Positions 35,020 through 45,552 of a DNA stretch of 64,000 bases are shown here, one piece after another. The position numbers and the translations under genes are program-made. This DNA comes from CAVRUD01 sp963849635 (lineage in GTDB: Bacteria; Chloroflexota; Chloroflexia; Thermomicrobiales; UBA6265). The stretch is taken from assembly GCA_963849635.1 (NCBI GenBank), contig CAWKIA010000018.1:124001-188000 (forward strand), given 5' to 3'. The notes beneath the pieces were generated by a model, which worked only from the letters and a program-made list of their open reading frames with translations, made no database searches and was not told the origin of the DNA. Numbering within the stretch: the first letter of the stretch is position 1; each line of letters opens with the position of its first letter.

Positions 35020-38000
35020 ATGAGCCTGAGTCATATCCTTCCTGATGTCCAGCAACTTCCGGCTGTCAGGCGGCTTGTCGAGCAGCTAACTCCCAAAAAA
35101 GCAACCGCGACTGTCGACGAAGTGCCATTTCCATTTCGCCCCGCTCTCATCGCCTCTGTAATCGCTGGAATCGACCGGCCGGTGGTTGTCGTCTCGAGCC
35201 GAGGCGACCGATCCGATGCCCTGGCGAACGCGATCAACGAGTTCTTACCTACTGATCGCCAGAGTCGTACTTGGCCAGCGCCCGAAGTGCTTCCTTTCGA
35301 GCAACTGCCCTTCGATCTGTCGGTTGCTACCCAGCGGGTGACCATCCTCGACCGCCTCAAGCACCCTGGTGCCACTCCGCCGGTGATCGTCGTCCCGGTT
35401 CGCGGACTCGTGCAGCTCGTCATGAGCCCGCTGGATCTCGAGTCGCACACCCGAATCATTCGTGCTGGCGACCGGATTGATGTGACATCTCTCTTCGAAT
35501 GGGCCGTAACGGTCGGCTACAATGTTGCGCCGATGGTCCAAGAACCCGGCACGATCGCCCGGCGCGGCGGCATCGTCGACATTTTCCCGTCCGGTGCCGA
35601 TCTGCCGATCCGGATCGATCTCTTCGGCGATGAAGTCGATAGCCTGCGCACCTTCAATCCGGGCTCACAACGCTCAGAATCACGGATGACCGAAGTCCGC
35701 CTGCTGCCCCCATCTGAACTGGCCCTGTGGCGTCTGAAGGAATCTGCACAGGCGCTCTCAGACCTCCCGCGAGCCGCCCTTCGGCCCGAGGTCAACGCTG
35801 AGTGGAACCGGATGCTCGATCGGATGATCGTGGGCCAAACCCCGGCGTCAGTGGATCTCTTCGCACCGTACCTCGCCGATGCCACTTGGACCATGCTGGA
35901 CTACCTGCCCGAAGACTCGCTCGTGGTCCTCGATGACCCCAGCGCCATCCACCTGGGCCTATCGCAACTACAGGATCGGGCAAAGGAGCTGGAGTCGAAC
36001 TTCGTCGGCAACGGCGAACTTCCTCCCGGCCTTCGGCAGCCGATCGCCTCGGTCGACCACATCAACGCCGCCTTCGGCAACCGGCGGGTCGGCCAGAATC
36101 GGCTCCGATTCCCAGGCGAGTGCGCCCGACTTTGCGATCACTGGCGTCAATGACGCCCCCCTCTTCGTTGGCCGCCTCGGAGAAGTCGTGACTGAGATTG
36201 GAACGCGCATCAGGGACAACTGGAAAGTAGTGTTGGCGACCGACCAGGTCGATCGCCTGACGGAACTCCTCGAAGAGAGCGACATCTTCCCCCGGAAGGA
36301 GAAACAGCGTGGTGGCGCCCCCGCGCCGCTGCTCGCCGGGACAGTCGAGCTTCGTCCTTCTGACCTGGACGGCGGCTGGGAGATACCCGAACAACGCCTG
36401 CTGATCCTGTCCGATCTGGACATCTTCGGATTCCGCAAACAGACCAGACGGAGTGTCCGCCGGCCAATTTCCGACAGCATTGCGTTCGCCCAGTCTCTCA
36501 CTCCGGGCGAGTTCGTCGTCCACATCGACCACGGCATCGCCCAGTTCAAGGGCCTGGTCCGGTTGGAACAGAGCGGCGTTGAGCGAGAGTACCTCCTGCT
36601 CGAATATGCCCGCGGCGACAAGTTGTATGTCCCCGTCGATCAGAGCGACCGGGTCTCACGCTACAGCGGTGGCGGTGTCGAACCGGAAGTCACGAAGCTC
36701 GGTTCCGGCGAGTGGATCCAGACGAAATCGCGCGTTCGCCGCGCGGTCCGTGAGATGGCCTTCGAGTTGATCCAGCTCTATGCCGTCCGTGAGACCGCGA
36801 AGGGACAGGCACTGCCACAGGATTCCCTCTGGGATGTCGAACTGGCGGAGTCATTTCCCTATCAGGAGACAGCCGACCAGCAGCGTGCGATCGACGATGT
36901 CAAGGCGGACCTTGAGGATCTAACCCCGATGGACCGGCTCGTCTGTGGCGATGTCGGCTTTGGCAAGACCGAGGTGGCCCTGCGGGCCGCGTTCAAGGCG
37001 GTCAACGCCGGTTACCAGGTTGCTATCCTGGTGCCGACGACCGTCCTGGCGCTCCAGCATTACTCAACGTTCGGGCAACGGTTGGCGCCGTTTCCGGTCA
37101 AGGTCGAGATGCTCTCCCGGCTCCGCGGCCGCAAAGACCAGGGCGCCGTGATCGCGGGTCTGGCCGCCGGCACCGTTGATATCGTGATCGGCACCCACCG
37201 GCTCGTGCAGCGCGACGTCCGCTTCAAGAATCTGGGACTCGTCGTGGTCGACGAGGAGCAGCGGTTCGGCGTGCGCCACAAGGAATTCCTCAAGCAACTA
37301 CGGAGCGAGGTGGATGTGCTCACGATGAGCGCCACGCCGATTCCGCGCACTCTGCACATGTCACTGGCAGGCATCCGTGACATTAGTGTGATCGACACCG
37401 CCCCGCAGGCGCGACTGCCGATCCGCACCTTTGTGACGGATTCCTCGGATCACCTCGTGCGGGAGGTCATCCTGCGCGAGATCGAGCGCGGCGGTCAGAT
37501 CTACTTCGTTCACAATCGCGTGCGCGGCATTGACCGCCTCGCCCACCAACTCCGCGAACTCGTGCCAGAAGCTCGATTTGGCGTCGGGCACGGTCAAATG
37601 GACGAATCGGTGCTGGAGGAGGTCATCCTGGCGTTTGTGCGGCACGAGTACGACGTGCTGATCTCCACAACAATCATCGAATCGGGCATCGACATCCCGA
37701 ACGTCAATACGATCGTCATCGATGACGCTGACACGCTCGGGCTGACGCAGCTCTACCAATTGCGGGGTCGAGTTGGCAGATCAACCAACCGGGCGTATGC
37801 CTACCTGCTGCACCGTCCGGGGAAAGTGCTCTCTGAGATTGCCCAGGAGCGATTGGAGACGATCCAGGATGCGACCGAGCTGGGGGCGGGACTGCGGGTT
37901 GCCATGCGCGATATGGAGATTCGCGGCGCGGGCAACATCCTGGGCGCCGAACAGAGCGGCCACATCGCCGCCATCGGCTACGACCTCTACATCAGGTTGC

Positions 38001-38512
38001 TCAGCCAGGCGGTCGAGGAGGTGAAACAGGGCCGCCCGATGGGCGAGATGACACCCGTGACGCTCGACCTCCCGCTCACCGCCCTCATTCCCGCATCCTA
38101 CGTGGCTGACACTGAGCTCAGGCTGGCCACCTACCGCCGGGTTGCGGCGGTAGCCACTTTGGCCGAGGTGGAAACAATGCGCGCCGAACTGGTCGATCGG
38201 TTTGGCCCCATTCCGGACGAGGTCGAACACCTCTTCGCGCTCATCGTCATGCGGATTCGCTGTGCGGCTCTTGGCATCGAGTCCGTGATCGAGCGCGAGC
38301 GCGAGATCGTCATGCGCCCGGTGCAAACCTCCACGCTAGACGCCCGCAAGCTCAATAGCCTGATCGGACGCGCCCTCAAGTTGACGCCGAACTCGATCCG
38401 CCTCCGGCTCCCAGATCTCACCATTCCGTGGGAACGCGCCCTTGATGACCTCCTCAACATGGTGGAGCGAGCCCAACACCCACTTGGACAGGGTCAGGCA
38501 GCCCGTCGCTAG
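35020..38512 (+). CDS. mfd: Transcription-repair coupling factor, one apparent frameshift
   Basis: Mfd removes RNA polymerase stalled at DNA damage and recruits UvrA. The first part has the UvrB-like region (EVLPFEQLPFDLS, RRGGIVDIFPSG) and the second the CarD-like RNAP-interaction domain (VHIDHGIAQFKGLVRLE), the translocase with CGDVGFGKTEVALRAAFKA (Walker A), VVVDEEQRFGVRHKE (DEEQ) and SATPIPRTLHMSL, and the TRCF C-terminal domain. The frames change at about 36104; removing one C restores a protein of about 1,163 residues. ATG 35020 follows GGAG. It converges with the hydrolase at 38543. Confidence 0.93.
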
Positions 38513-38542
38513 GCCGGAGAGTTCCGCACAAGTGTCTTTTAA

Positions 38543-40174
38543 CTACCGAGGAAGCACGAGGAATTCAACCTGTGACTGGGGCGAGCAGGAAACGTCAGGA
38601 GTCGTGGCGGGGTTGTCGAGGAAGGCGGCCACAATACCAAAGCCACAGGTCCCAGACGTTGACAACGGAGCGTGTGATCCGTTCGAAAACGTGACTGCGT
38701 GACCATTGGGTAGGCTCGCCAGGGCCAGATCGGCGTACGACGGGGGCGTAATCGGATCGAACGCACCGGTTAAGAATAGAACTGGCACATCGCTTGCTAC
38801 AGGCTGATTTTCGACTGGGTCAGCCGGAGAAACATCAATCTCGGCGCAGATGTCGAATATCTGCAGTGCGCCAGCAAACCGACCGTCCGCAATCTGCGGT
38901 CGCACTCCGGCCTCAGCCACCACAGTTCGAACGTCCTCTTCGCTGGTAAAGCCCAGCTCATCATTGCAGTTGATCACGTAACTGGCGCCCAGACTGAGAC
39001 CGCTGGAACTGCCAAGGGTGTACGGTGCAATGTTCTCCAAGACGACGTTGTCACCCGTGCGAATCCCATCGATCAGTGCCGGTACGAACGGGAGGAGAGG
39101 CCCCGAGAAGGTCGCGAAGTAGACCATCGCGGCGAAGGTCGTTCCGTCAATGTCGACCGATTCGGCGGCACCAGAACCGAGGTTAGTGACGGCGAGAGTG
39201 AGTGGATCGACATTCAGGTCATCGACGGCCGTAGCGAAGCTCTGATTCAGATCTGGATACCGCGAACGGCAGGGATCGTCCTGTTCACACTGGGCGAACA
39301 AGCGGCTGAGAGCCCGATCAAATCCGACAATCAGACCGGCGACAAGGTTGACCTGGAGCGGCTCCGGCGACTCCAGGATCGCTGATCGTATCGTGCCGGG
39401 GAAGTCCCGCATCACCGTCAGCGCCAGCCTCGATCCATAGGAAGTGCCGAGCAGATCGACCTGTTCGATCCCCAGCGCACGGCGGAGTAGGTTGACGTCG
39501 GCGGCGCTCTGAACCGAATCAAACGCTTCCAAATTGATACTTGCTGCGCGCAAAGTATCTGCACAGTCCGCAAAGGCGGGGACAGGGTCGTCGATGTTGA
39601 GGAGCTGCGCCGGTACGCGAATGCCGCCGACCGCATCAAATGCACATGCCAACGACGGCTCCGAGTATCCAACCCCCCGTTGATCCATCAATATGACATC
39701 CTGGCGCTCGAGCAACGGCCGGTAGGATTGTTCGCCATCCGAAGCGAACAACGGCAATATTGACTCAACTTCCTGTCCTGGTCCGCCGAGCAGCATCACG
39801 AGCGGAACGGTGGCCGGCGACTCCGAAGAGCTCCGAATCCGGGCAATCGAAAGCTTGATTGGCGCGCCGTCCTCGACGCCATGTACCAACGGCACGTTGA
39901 GCACCGCGCAGGACAGAGAAGTCCCGAGCGCGGAGATGATCTCCTCCGCGAACGGGCAGGTAGTCTCAGCGTAATTCTCAGTCTCTTGCTGATTGGAGGT
40001 GGAGCCGGACACACTCGAGCCGGCCTCCGCCATGCCTCCAATGGTGAGCATGATGACCAAGACGCTGGTCACGGCCAATCGTCGCGATGCAGTGGTCGTC
40101 AGACCAATAAGTATGGTGCGGTGAGCAACAACATGGCACGAATCGGATTCTCGTTGTCGCGCCGGGCAATACAT
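38543..40174 (-). CDS. Exported alpha/beta hydrolase (TAP/proline iminopeptidase-like)
   Basis: Secreted hydrolase of up to 543 residues. After a signal segment (LAVTSVLVIMLTIGGMAEA) comes the alpha/beta-hydrolase core: MLLGGPGQEVES (oxyanion HGGPG type), QRGVGYSEP, the nucleophile LLGTSYGSRLAL, the acid region FDPITPP and the histidine in NGSHAPL. This is the tripeptidyl-aminopeptidase (TAP-like) group that removes short peptides, often with a proline preference. Several cysteine pairs suggest disulfides outside the cell. It starts five bases after the mutS2 stop, so it is likely in that transcript. The long N-terminus before the signal suggests a start further in. Confidence 0.8.
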   Translation of the reverse strand: MYCPARQRESDSCHVVAHRTILIGLTTTASRRLAVTSVLVIMLTIGGMAEAGSSVSGSTSNQQETENYAETTCPFAEEIISALGTSLSCAVLNVPLVHGVEDGAPIKLSIARIRSSSESPATVPLVMLLGGPGQEVESILPLFASDGEQSYRPLLERQDVILMDQRGVGYSEPSLACAFDAVGGIRVPAQLLNIDDPVPAFADCADTLRAASINLEAFDSVQSAADVNLLRRALGIEQVDLLGTSYGSRLALTVMRDFPGTIRSAILESPEPLQVNLVAGLIVGFDRALSRLFAQCEQDDPCRSRYPDLNQSFATAVDDLNVDPLTLAVTNLGSGAAESVDIDGTTFAAMVYFATFSGPLLPFVPALIDGIRTGDNVVLENIAPYTLGSSSGLSLGASYVINCNDELGFTSEEDVRTVVAEAGVRPQIADGRFAGALQIFDICAEIDVSPADPVENQPVASDVPVLFLTGAFDPITPPSYADLALASLPNGHAVTFSNGSHAPLSTSGTCGFGIVAAFLDNPATTPDVSCSPQSQVEFLVLPR

Positions 40175-40179
40175 GTGAC

Positions 40180-42630
40180 CTACTGTTCTCGAAGTCGGGC
40201 GACCGTGGCGCCATCTCCACCTTGCTCTCTCGGCGCAAGTTCCGAGCTGGCGACGACGGGGTGGCCGCGAAGATGCTCACGCACGACCTCTCGCAATGCC
40301 CCGGTCCCCTTCCCGTGGATGATGCGGACCCAGGGCAGTCCAGACCGAAACGCGCTCTCCAGGTACCCCTCGATCAGGTCGGGCACCTCCGCCGCCCGAT
40401 GGCCGCGAATATCGATCTCCATCGGCACAAACTCGGTCGGCGGGCTAAAGATCGTCTTTTCCTGCGTCGGCTGCACTCGACCCAATCTGGTCAGCGCTTC
40501 GAGCGGCTGCCGCAGCTTGAGCGCGCCCATCTGGACTTCGGCGAACCCGTCCTCGACCGCGACAACCTCGGCCTCCTGGCCGAGTGAAACGACCGTAACC
40601 CGGTCTCCTGGCTTGATCTCCCGTCCGGCCGCGGCTCCCAGTGGCGCTGCCCGCCGGATCCGTTCCCGCTTGAACGTGCGCACCGATTCGGACGCTTGTT
40701 CGACTTCCTGGCGCCGCTGTTCCACATGCTCGCGGGTGACCGCGATCATCTCTCGGTCTCGCTGCAGCTTGCGGAGCGCGTCCCTGGCCTGCGTCAACTC
40801 CAGTTCGGCTTCTGCAAGAGCCTCCTCGCGAGCGGCCTGACGTTGCTGTTCCGCTTCTCGCAGCGCCCGTGCGCTCAGGCGTCGAAGTTGCTTGGCATCC
40901 TCCTCCGCCGATCTAGCCCGGTCCAGAGAGGCATCAACCTCCTCGCGGCGGGTGCGGATGTCCTGGAGGACCTCCTCGACGCGCAATTCATTCGGATCGA
41001 GCAACGTCGAGGCATCGGCAACGATTTCCTCCGGCATGCCCAATCGCCGGGCGATCGCCAGCGCGTTCGAACGGCCGGGCACGCCAATCGACAATCGATA
41101 GGTCGGGGCTAGAGAGGCAAGGTCGAACTCGACGCTCGCGTTCTCGACGGCCGGTGTCGCATACGCGTAGGCCTTAACTTCCGAGTAATGGGTCGTGGCG
41201 ATCACGAGTGGTCCACGCTCAAGCAGATGTGAAATCAAGGCTCTAGCCAGCGCCGAACCCTCCGATGGGTCTGTACCCGCTCCAAGCTCATCCAGGAGTA
41301 CCAGGCTGTCATCCGTAACGTGGTCGAGCATGCCGATAACGGTTCGCATGTGGGCCGAGAAGGTCGACAGGCTCTGGGCGATGCTCTGCTCATCCCCGAT
41401 ATCGGCAAACACCGCTGGGAAGACGCTGATGATCGAGCTGTCATCTGCCGGCAAGAAGAGCCCGGTCTGGGCCATGAGCGACAGCAGCCCGACCGTTTTG
41501 AGCGCGACCGTCTTGCCGCCCGTATTTGGCCCGGTGATCAACAGTACCCGGTAATTGGCACCGAGTTCGATCGTGATTGGAACGACCGTTGTCGGGTCGA
41601 GTAAAGGATGTCGAGCGCGCACGAGACGCACGCGGTGGGTTGCGTGACCGTTCGGCGCCTGCTGTGGGTCGCTCCAGATTTCTGGACGAGTTGCTCGCAT
41701 ATCAAACGACAGCCGCGCCTTCGCCATCGCCAGATCGATCGCGGCGACGGCGTCGACCGAGGTGAGGAGCTCTTCGGCTCGGCTGCCGACCCTCTGACTC
41801 AGGCCGTCTAGGATCCGATCGACCTCGTGCTGCTCGGCGACCTGATGCTCGCGCCACTTGTTGTTGAGTTCAACAATTTCAAGCGGCTCGATGAACAGCG
41901 TCTGACCGCTCGCTGACGTGTCGTGGACAACGCCGTGGACCTGACCGCGGGCGTCAGCCCGGACGGGAATCACATAACGCCCGTCGCGCATCGTGACTAA
42001 TGAGTCTTGCAGCGCTGTCGCGTAACGGCCGCCCGCAACGAGTGAATTCACTCGGTCCATCAGGCGCGAGTGGGCGATCCGTACGTCGCGGCGGATCCGG
42101 GCGAGTTCCAGACTGGCCGTGTCGAGGACATCCGCCCTCGGACCGATCGAGCGGCCGATATCGGTCTGGAGATCAGGGAGATCGGCTAGATGATCGACGA
42201 ACTCGAGCAGCGACGGGAATCGGGGTTCAGCGTCAGGCAACCTCAAGAACGACCGTCGCAGCTCTCGTGAGGCATTGACGGTGTCGAGCACGAGCAGGAG
42301 CTCATGGGGCTGCAGGCGTCCGCCTTTTTCTGCCCGCTCGACCAGGTCGCGCACATCCCGTGGGCCGCCGATGTTGATATCGGGGAAGTTGGTCAGGAGA
42401 TCGACCGCTTCCGCGGTGACGCCGAGCAGGTAGCGCACGGTGTCGACATCGCCCGATGGCCCCAGTTCACGGGCGCGCTCCGCTGCCACGTTGAAGCGAC
42501 AGCGTTGCGCCAGACGAACGAGGATCTGTTCAAAATCGAGTTTTCGCAGTACAGATGACATGACGGAGGATTGATCGTCCACGCGGGTAGGCCTCTTCGT
42601 TGGATGCAATGACGCGAATGTCCCCGGCAT
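40180..42630 (-). CDS. mutS2: Endonuclease MutS2
   Basis: MutS2 of 816 residues, linked to suppression of recombination and to rescue of collided ribosomes. ATPase with LLITGPNTGGKTVALKT (Walker A), LVLLDELGAGTDPSEG (Walker B) and ATTHYSEVKAYAY; then a long coiled coil, a KOW-like segment (IKPGDRVTVVSLGQEAEVV) and a C-terminal Smr nuclease domain (IDIRGHRAAEVPDL, VRIIHGKGTGALREVV). ATG 42630 follows AGGGAGGTGG and is preferred to 42669. It is transcribed away from lexA, whose SOS box lies about 85 bases upstream of this start, so shared SOS control is possible. Confidence 0.94.
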   Translation of the reverse strand: MPGTFASLHPTKRPTRVDDQSSVMSSVLRKLDFEQILVRLAQRCRFNVAAERARELGPSGDVDTVRYLLGVTAEAVDLLTNFPDINIGGPRDVRDLVERAEKGGRLQPHELLLVLDTVNASRELRRSFLRLPDAEPRFPSLLEFVDHLADLPDLQTDIGRSIGPRADVLDTASLELARIRRDVRIAHSRLMDRVNSLVAGGRYATALQDSLVTMRDGRYVIPVRADARGQVHGVVHDTSASGQTLFIEPLEIVELNNKWREHQVAEQHEVDRILDGLSQRVGSRAEELLTSVDAVAAIDLAMAKARLSFDMRATRPEIWSDPQQAPNGHATHRVRLVRARHPLLDPTTVVPITIELGANYRVLLITGPNTGGKTVALKTVGLLSLMAQTGLFLPADDSSIISVFPAVFADIGDEQSIAQSLSTFSAHMRTVIGMLDHVTDDSLVLLDELGAGTDPSEGSALARALISHLLERGPLVIATTHYSEVKAYAYATPAVENASVEFDLASLAPTYRLSIGVPGRSNALAIARRLGMPEEIVADASTLLDPNELRVEEVLQDIRTRREEVDASLDRARSAEEDAKQLRRLSARALREAEQQRQAAREEALAEAELELTQARDALRKLQRDREMIAVTREHVEQRRQEVEQASESVRTFKRERIRRAAPLGAAAGREIKPGDRVTVVSLGQEAEVVAVEDGFAEVQMGALKLRQPLEALTRLGRVQPTQEKTIFSPPTEFVPMEIDIRGHRAAEVPDLIEGYLESAFRSGLPWVRIIHGKGTGALREVVREHLRGHPVVASSELAPREQGGDGATVARLREQ

Positions 42631-42708
42631 TGGGGCCACCTCCCTAATGGTAGCAACATCCCGGGGCACGAGATTGCAGAATACTGGGCAGAAAATGCGA
42701 ACATCTGG

Positions 42709-42738
42709 TTGACACGAACAAACGTTCGTTCTTATAAT
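42709..42738 (+). promoter_or_regulatory. lexA: lexA promoter with SOS box
   Basis: TTGACA at 42709-42714, 18 bases, TATAAT at 42733-42738. The perfect palindrome CGAACAAACGTTCG (42715-42728) fills the spacer. It fits the Gram-positive LexA consensus CGAACNNNNGTTCG and implies autorepression. Confidence 0.92.
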
Positions 42739-42800
42739 GCGGTTAGCAACTGCTTCGCCCCAGCCGTGGGTTGGGTCCGCCCGCGACGAGAGGACGTCCG

Positions 42801-43439
42801 ATGAAAGACCTTTCCCGTCGCCAGACCGCGATTCTCGACTTCATCGAGGGCTTTCTGGCTGACAACGACTTCCCGCCCACCATCCGCGATATTCAACGTG
42901 AACTCGGCATCTCGTCGACGAGCGTAGTCGACTACAACCTCAAGGTGCTCGAGGAGCGATCCTTGATCCGTCGGAATCGCAATATCTCGCGTGGCATCGA
43001 GGTTGTCGGCCGATCGGGCTCACGCCGGCGGACGGTTTCGATCCCGGTTATCGGGCAGATTGCCGCCGGCTTGCCGATCCCGGTTCCGGACGACTCGATC
43101 CCGGCCGAAGGCGGTGAGGCGATCGAGCTCAGCCACGAGCTCGTTCCCGACGGTGGCCGCGGACTCTTCGCGCTCCGGGTCAAGGGCCACTCGATGGTCG
43201 ATGCCCTGATCAACGATGGCGACATTGTCTTGCTCCGCCGCCAGGAGACATGCGAGAACGGCGAGACTGTGGCCGTCTGGCTTAGGGATCAGAAAGAAAC
43301 GACTCTGAAGAAGTTCTACCTCGAAGGCGATCAGGTCCGCCTCCAGCCGGCGAACGTGACTATGGAGCCAATCTATACCGCCGCCAACAACGTCGAGATT
43401 CAGGGCAAGCTCATCACGGTTGTCCGCTCTGTCATCTAA
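42801..43439 (+). CDS. lexA: LexA repressor
   Basis: SOS repressor/autoprotease of 212 residues. The N-terminal winged helix is residues 1-65 (LSRRQTAILDFIEGFLAD, TIRDIQRELGISSTSVV). The cleavage site is Ala89-Gly90 in GQIAAGLPIPV; the catalytic pair is Ser131 (GHSMVDALINDGD) and Lys170 (ETTLKKFY). ATG 42801 follows AGAGGA. A consensus SOS box overlaps its promoter, and a strong hairpin ends the transcript. Mutually divergent with mutS2. Confidence 0.97.
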   Translation: MKDLSRRQTAILDFIEGFLADNDFPPTIRDIQRELGISSTSVVDYNLKVLEERSLIRRNRNISRGIEVVGRSGSRRRTVSIPVIGQIAAGLPIPVPDDSIPAEGGEAIELSHELVPDGGRGLFALRVKGHSMVDALINDGDIVLLRRQETCENGETVAVWLRDQKETTLKKFYLEGDQVRLQPANVTMEPIYTAANNVEIQGKLITVVRSVI

Positions 43440-43463
43440 GCCGGCCCGAACAACTGAATCACG

Positions 43464-43494
43464 AAACCGCCCTGCCGAAACGGTAGGGCGGTTT
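43464..43494 (+). terminator. lexA terminator
   Basis: Inverted repeat AAACCGCCCTGCCG/CGGTAGGGCGGTTT with a 3-base AAA loop and one mismatch. An outer CAACTGAA/CAGTTG pairing is also possible, and only a short T-run follows. Confidence 0.75.
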
Positions 43495-43603
43495 CAGTTG
43501 TTGAGCAGTCATGCGGGAGCGGTTTGGTGCCGATGATATACTCGCCCTTCAGCATTTGGCACAGGACCGGGGCGTGGGACTGCATTCAGGAAGGCCGTAG
43601 CCC

Positions 43604-44179
43604 GTGGAATATCCATTCCTAACCGGTCTCGGACTGGCCGCTCCCGCGGGCCTCAACGCCTACCTGCCGCTGCTGATTGTCGCGTTGGTGGACAGATTTT
43701 CCACCAGGATCGATCTCGATAGCCCGTTCGACTTCCTCGGCTCAACCTGGGGCATCGTCATCCTCACAGTGCTGGTGACGGTCGAGGTCGTCGTCGACAA
43801 GATCCCCGGTATCGATCACCTCAACGATCTGATCCAATCGGTGATCCGACCCGCTGCCGGCGCCTTCCTGATGATGGCCGCCAACAGCGACGGCGGCAAA
43901 CTCAACCCCGTCGGGGCGATGGTGATCGGCCTTGTCGTGGCCGGTGGTGTTCATGCCGGCAAGGCGCTCAGTCGGCCCGCCGTGACGGTAACCACAGGAG
44001 GATTGGGCAACCCAATCGTGAGCTTCGCCGAGGATGGGCTGGCGGCACTGTGCGCAATCTCGGCAATTTTGTTTCCACTGCTGGTGCCGCTTTTCATCAT
44101 CCTGATTCTGCTCGCAATCGCGATGGGCCTGCGCCACACGTCTCGCCTTCGCCAGCGCGTGCGGCCACAACCGCTCTAA
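43604..44179 (+). CDS. DUF4126-family membrane protein
   Basis: Membrane protein of 191 residues with four to five hydrophobic helices. It begins EYPFLTGLGLAAPAGLNAYLPLL and contains VEVVVDKIPGIDHLND and RPAAGAFLMMA, the signature pattern of DUF4126. No function is established. The start is GTG 43604. An extended -10 (TGATATACT, box at 43537-43542) lies upstream. It sits between lexA and dnaJ, with its own promoter. Confidence 0.78.
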   Translation: MEYPFLTGLGLAAPAGLNAYLPLLIVALVDRFSTRIDLDSPFDFLGSTWGIVILTVLVTVEVVVDKIPGIDHLNDLIQSVIRPAAGAFLMMAANSDGGKLNPVGAMVIGLVVAGGVHAGKALSRPAVTVTTGGLGNPIVSFAEDGLAALCAISAILFPLLVPLFIILILLAIAMGLRHTSRLRQRVRPQPL

Positions 44180-44215
44180 CCGTCCGTCTCGACGGGTGCT
44201 GGATCGGACCCAACC

Positions 44216-44244
44216 TTGCGTCGGTAGGACTCAACCTTTACAAT
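44216..44244 (+). promoter_or_regulatory. dnaJ promoter
   Basis: TTGCGT at 44216-44221, 17 bases, TACAAT at 44239-44244. I see no CIRCE or HAIR operator nearby. Confidence 0.6.
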
Positions 44245-44291
44245 ACAATGTAGTTAGGTATTTCCCAATCTGACGTCGGGAGGCGGTGGCG

Positions 44292-45386
44292 ATGCCGTCA
44301 GTGCAATTTAAGGACTACTACAAGACACTTGGGGTCCCCAAGACCGCCACTGAAAAAGACATCAAGGCCGCCTACCGCGGCCTGGCGAAGCAATATCATC
44401 CGGACCGCAATCCCGGCGACCTCAAGGCCGAGGAGCGCTTCAAAGAGATCAACGAAGCCAACGAGGTCCTGACCGATCCGGCCAAGCGCAAGCTCTACGA
44501 CCGGTACGGCGACGACTGGCAGCACTACCGGGCAGCAGGGTACACCGGCTCCGAACCACGAACTCGCTCGGCATCCGGCTCATCGGCGAGCGGGGATGAC
44601 TTTGGCGCCTGGTTCGCGCGCCAGAACGGCTCGACTTCTCGTTTCGACGATGGAGTCTTCCAAACAGAGTACAGGTCCGGATCGGGCGGCTTTTCCGACT
44701 TCTTCCAGACATTGTTTGGCGGTGGCGGGCGAACACCCACCCGCAACGTGCCTCCGCGTCGCCAGAAAGGCACCGACTTGGAGGTCGACATCACGGTCAC
44801 CTTCGACGAGGCCTATCGCGGTTCAACTCGCACCTTCGATGTGCAATCGGAGGAGATCTGCTCAACCTGCGGCGGCACGGGCTACGTCCGCGAGAACCCC
44901 TGCCCGACCTGTGACGCCACCGGCCGCGTCGCTCAGGTTCGCCAGATCGAAGTAAAGGTTCCCGCGGGGGTGGCGACTGGCTCCAAGGTCCGGGTACGCG
45001 GTCAGGGAAACTCCGGTGAAGGCGGGGCGCCGGCCGGTGACATCCTGATCAAGGTCACTGTCCTACCCGATTCGCGCTTCGAGCGTGCCGGGGACGACTT
45101 ACGAACCGACATCGACCTTCCGCTGTACACGGCGGCGCTCGGCGGAGAGGTTGTCGTGCCCACGCCGACCGGCCGGATCGCTCTTAGCATTCCGGCTGAA
45201 ACGCAGTCGGGCAAGGTCTTCCGCATTCGCGGGAAGGGGATGCCCAAGATCAAGGGCAAGAACCCGGATGATCGCGGTGACCTCCTTGCCCGAGCACGGA
45301 TCGTCCTGCCAACGCCCCTCACCGATGAGGAACGAGAGCAGTTTGCCGACCTGAAGAAGCGACGAGAGGCGACATCCGCCGGGTAG
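44292..45386 (+). CDS. dnaJ: DnaJ-family co-chaperone with half-size zinc finger
   Basis: Hsp40 of 364 residues that stimulates DnaK. The J-domain is at residues 6-70 (YYKTLGVPKTATEKDIKAAY, HPD in KQYHPDRNPGD), then a Gly/Ser/Phe-rich linker, and substrate-binding C-terminal domains (VKVPAGVATGSKVRVRGQG, LYTAALGGEVVVPT). Only two cysteine motifs, CSTCGGTG and CPTCDATG, are present, whereas classical DnaJ has four CxxCxGxG repeats, so one zinc site at most is expected. The GGGAGG site supports ATG 44292. dnaK and grpE are not adjacent. Confidence 0.88.
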   Translation: MPSVQFKDYYKTLGVPKTATEKDIKAAYRGLAKQYHPDRNPGDLKAEERFKEINEANEVLTDPAKRKLYDRYGDDWQHYRAAGYTGSEPRTRSASGSSASGDDFGAWFARQNGSTSRFDDGVFQTEYRSGSGGFSDFFQTLFGGGGRTPTRNVPPRRQKGTDLEVDITVTFDEAYRGSTRTFDVQSEEICSTCGGTGYVRENPCPTCDATGRVAQVRQIEVKVPAGVATGSKVRVRGQGNSGEGGAPAGDILIKVTVLPDSRFERAGDDLRTDIDLPLYTAALGGEVVVPTPTGRIALSIPAETQSGKVFRIRGKGMPKIKGKNPDDRGDLLARARIVLPTPLTDEEREQFADLKKRREATSAG

Positions 45387-45552
45387 TGCACGTCGTCTAC
45401 ATTTCACCTGTCGCCTATAAGGCTCCCCGGTTCGATGCCCTCGGGTATAGTGATCCGTTGGGGCCCTTGGCATGTGTGGAGCTTGATCTCGGTTGCCCCG
45501 ACGCCGCGAATCGATGCCGCACCGCCAGTCATCGCCTGAAGGACAACGATGT

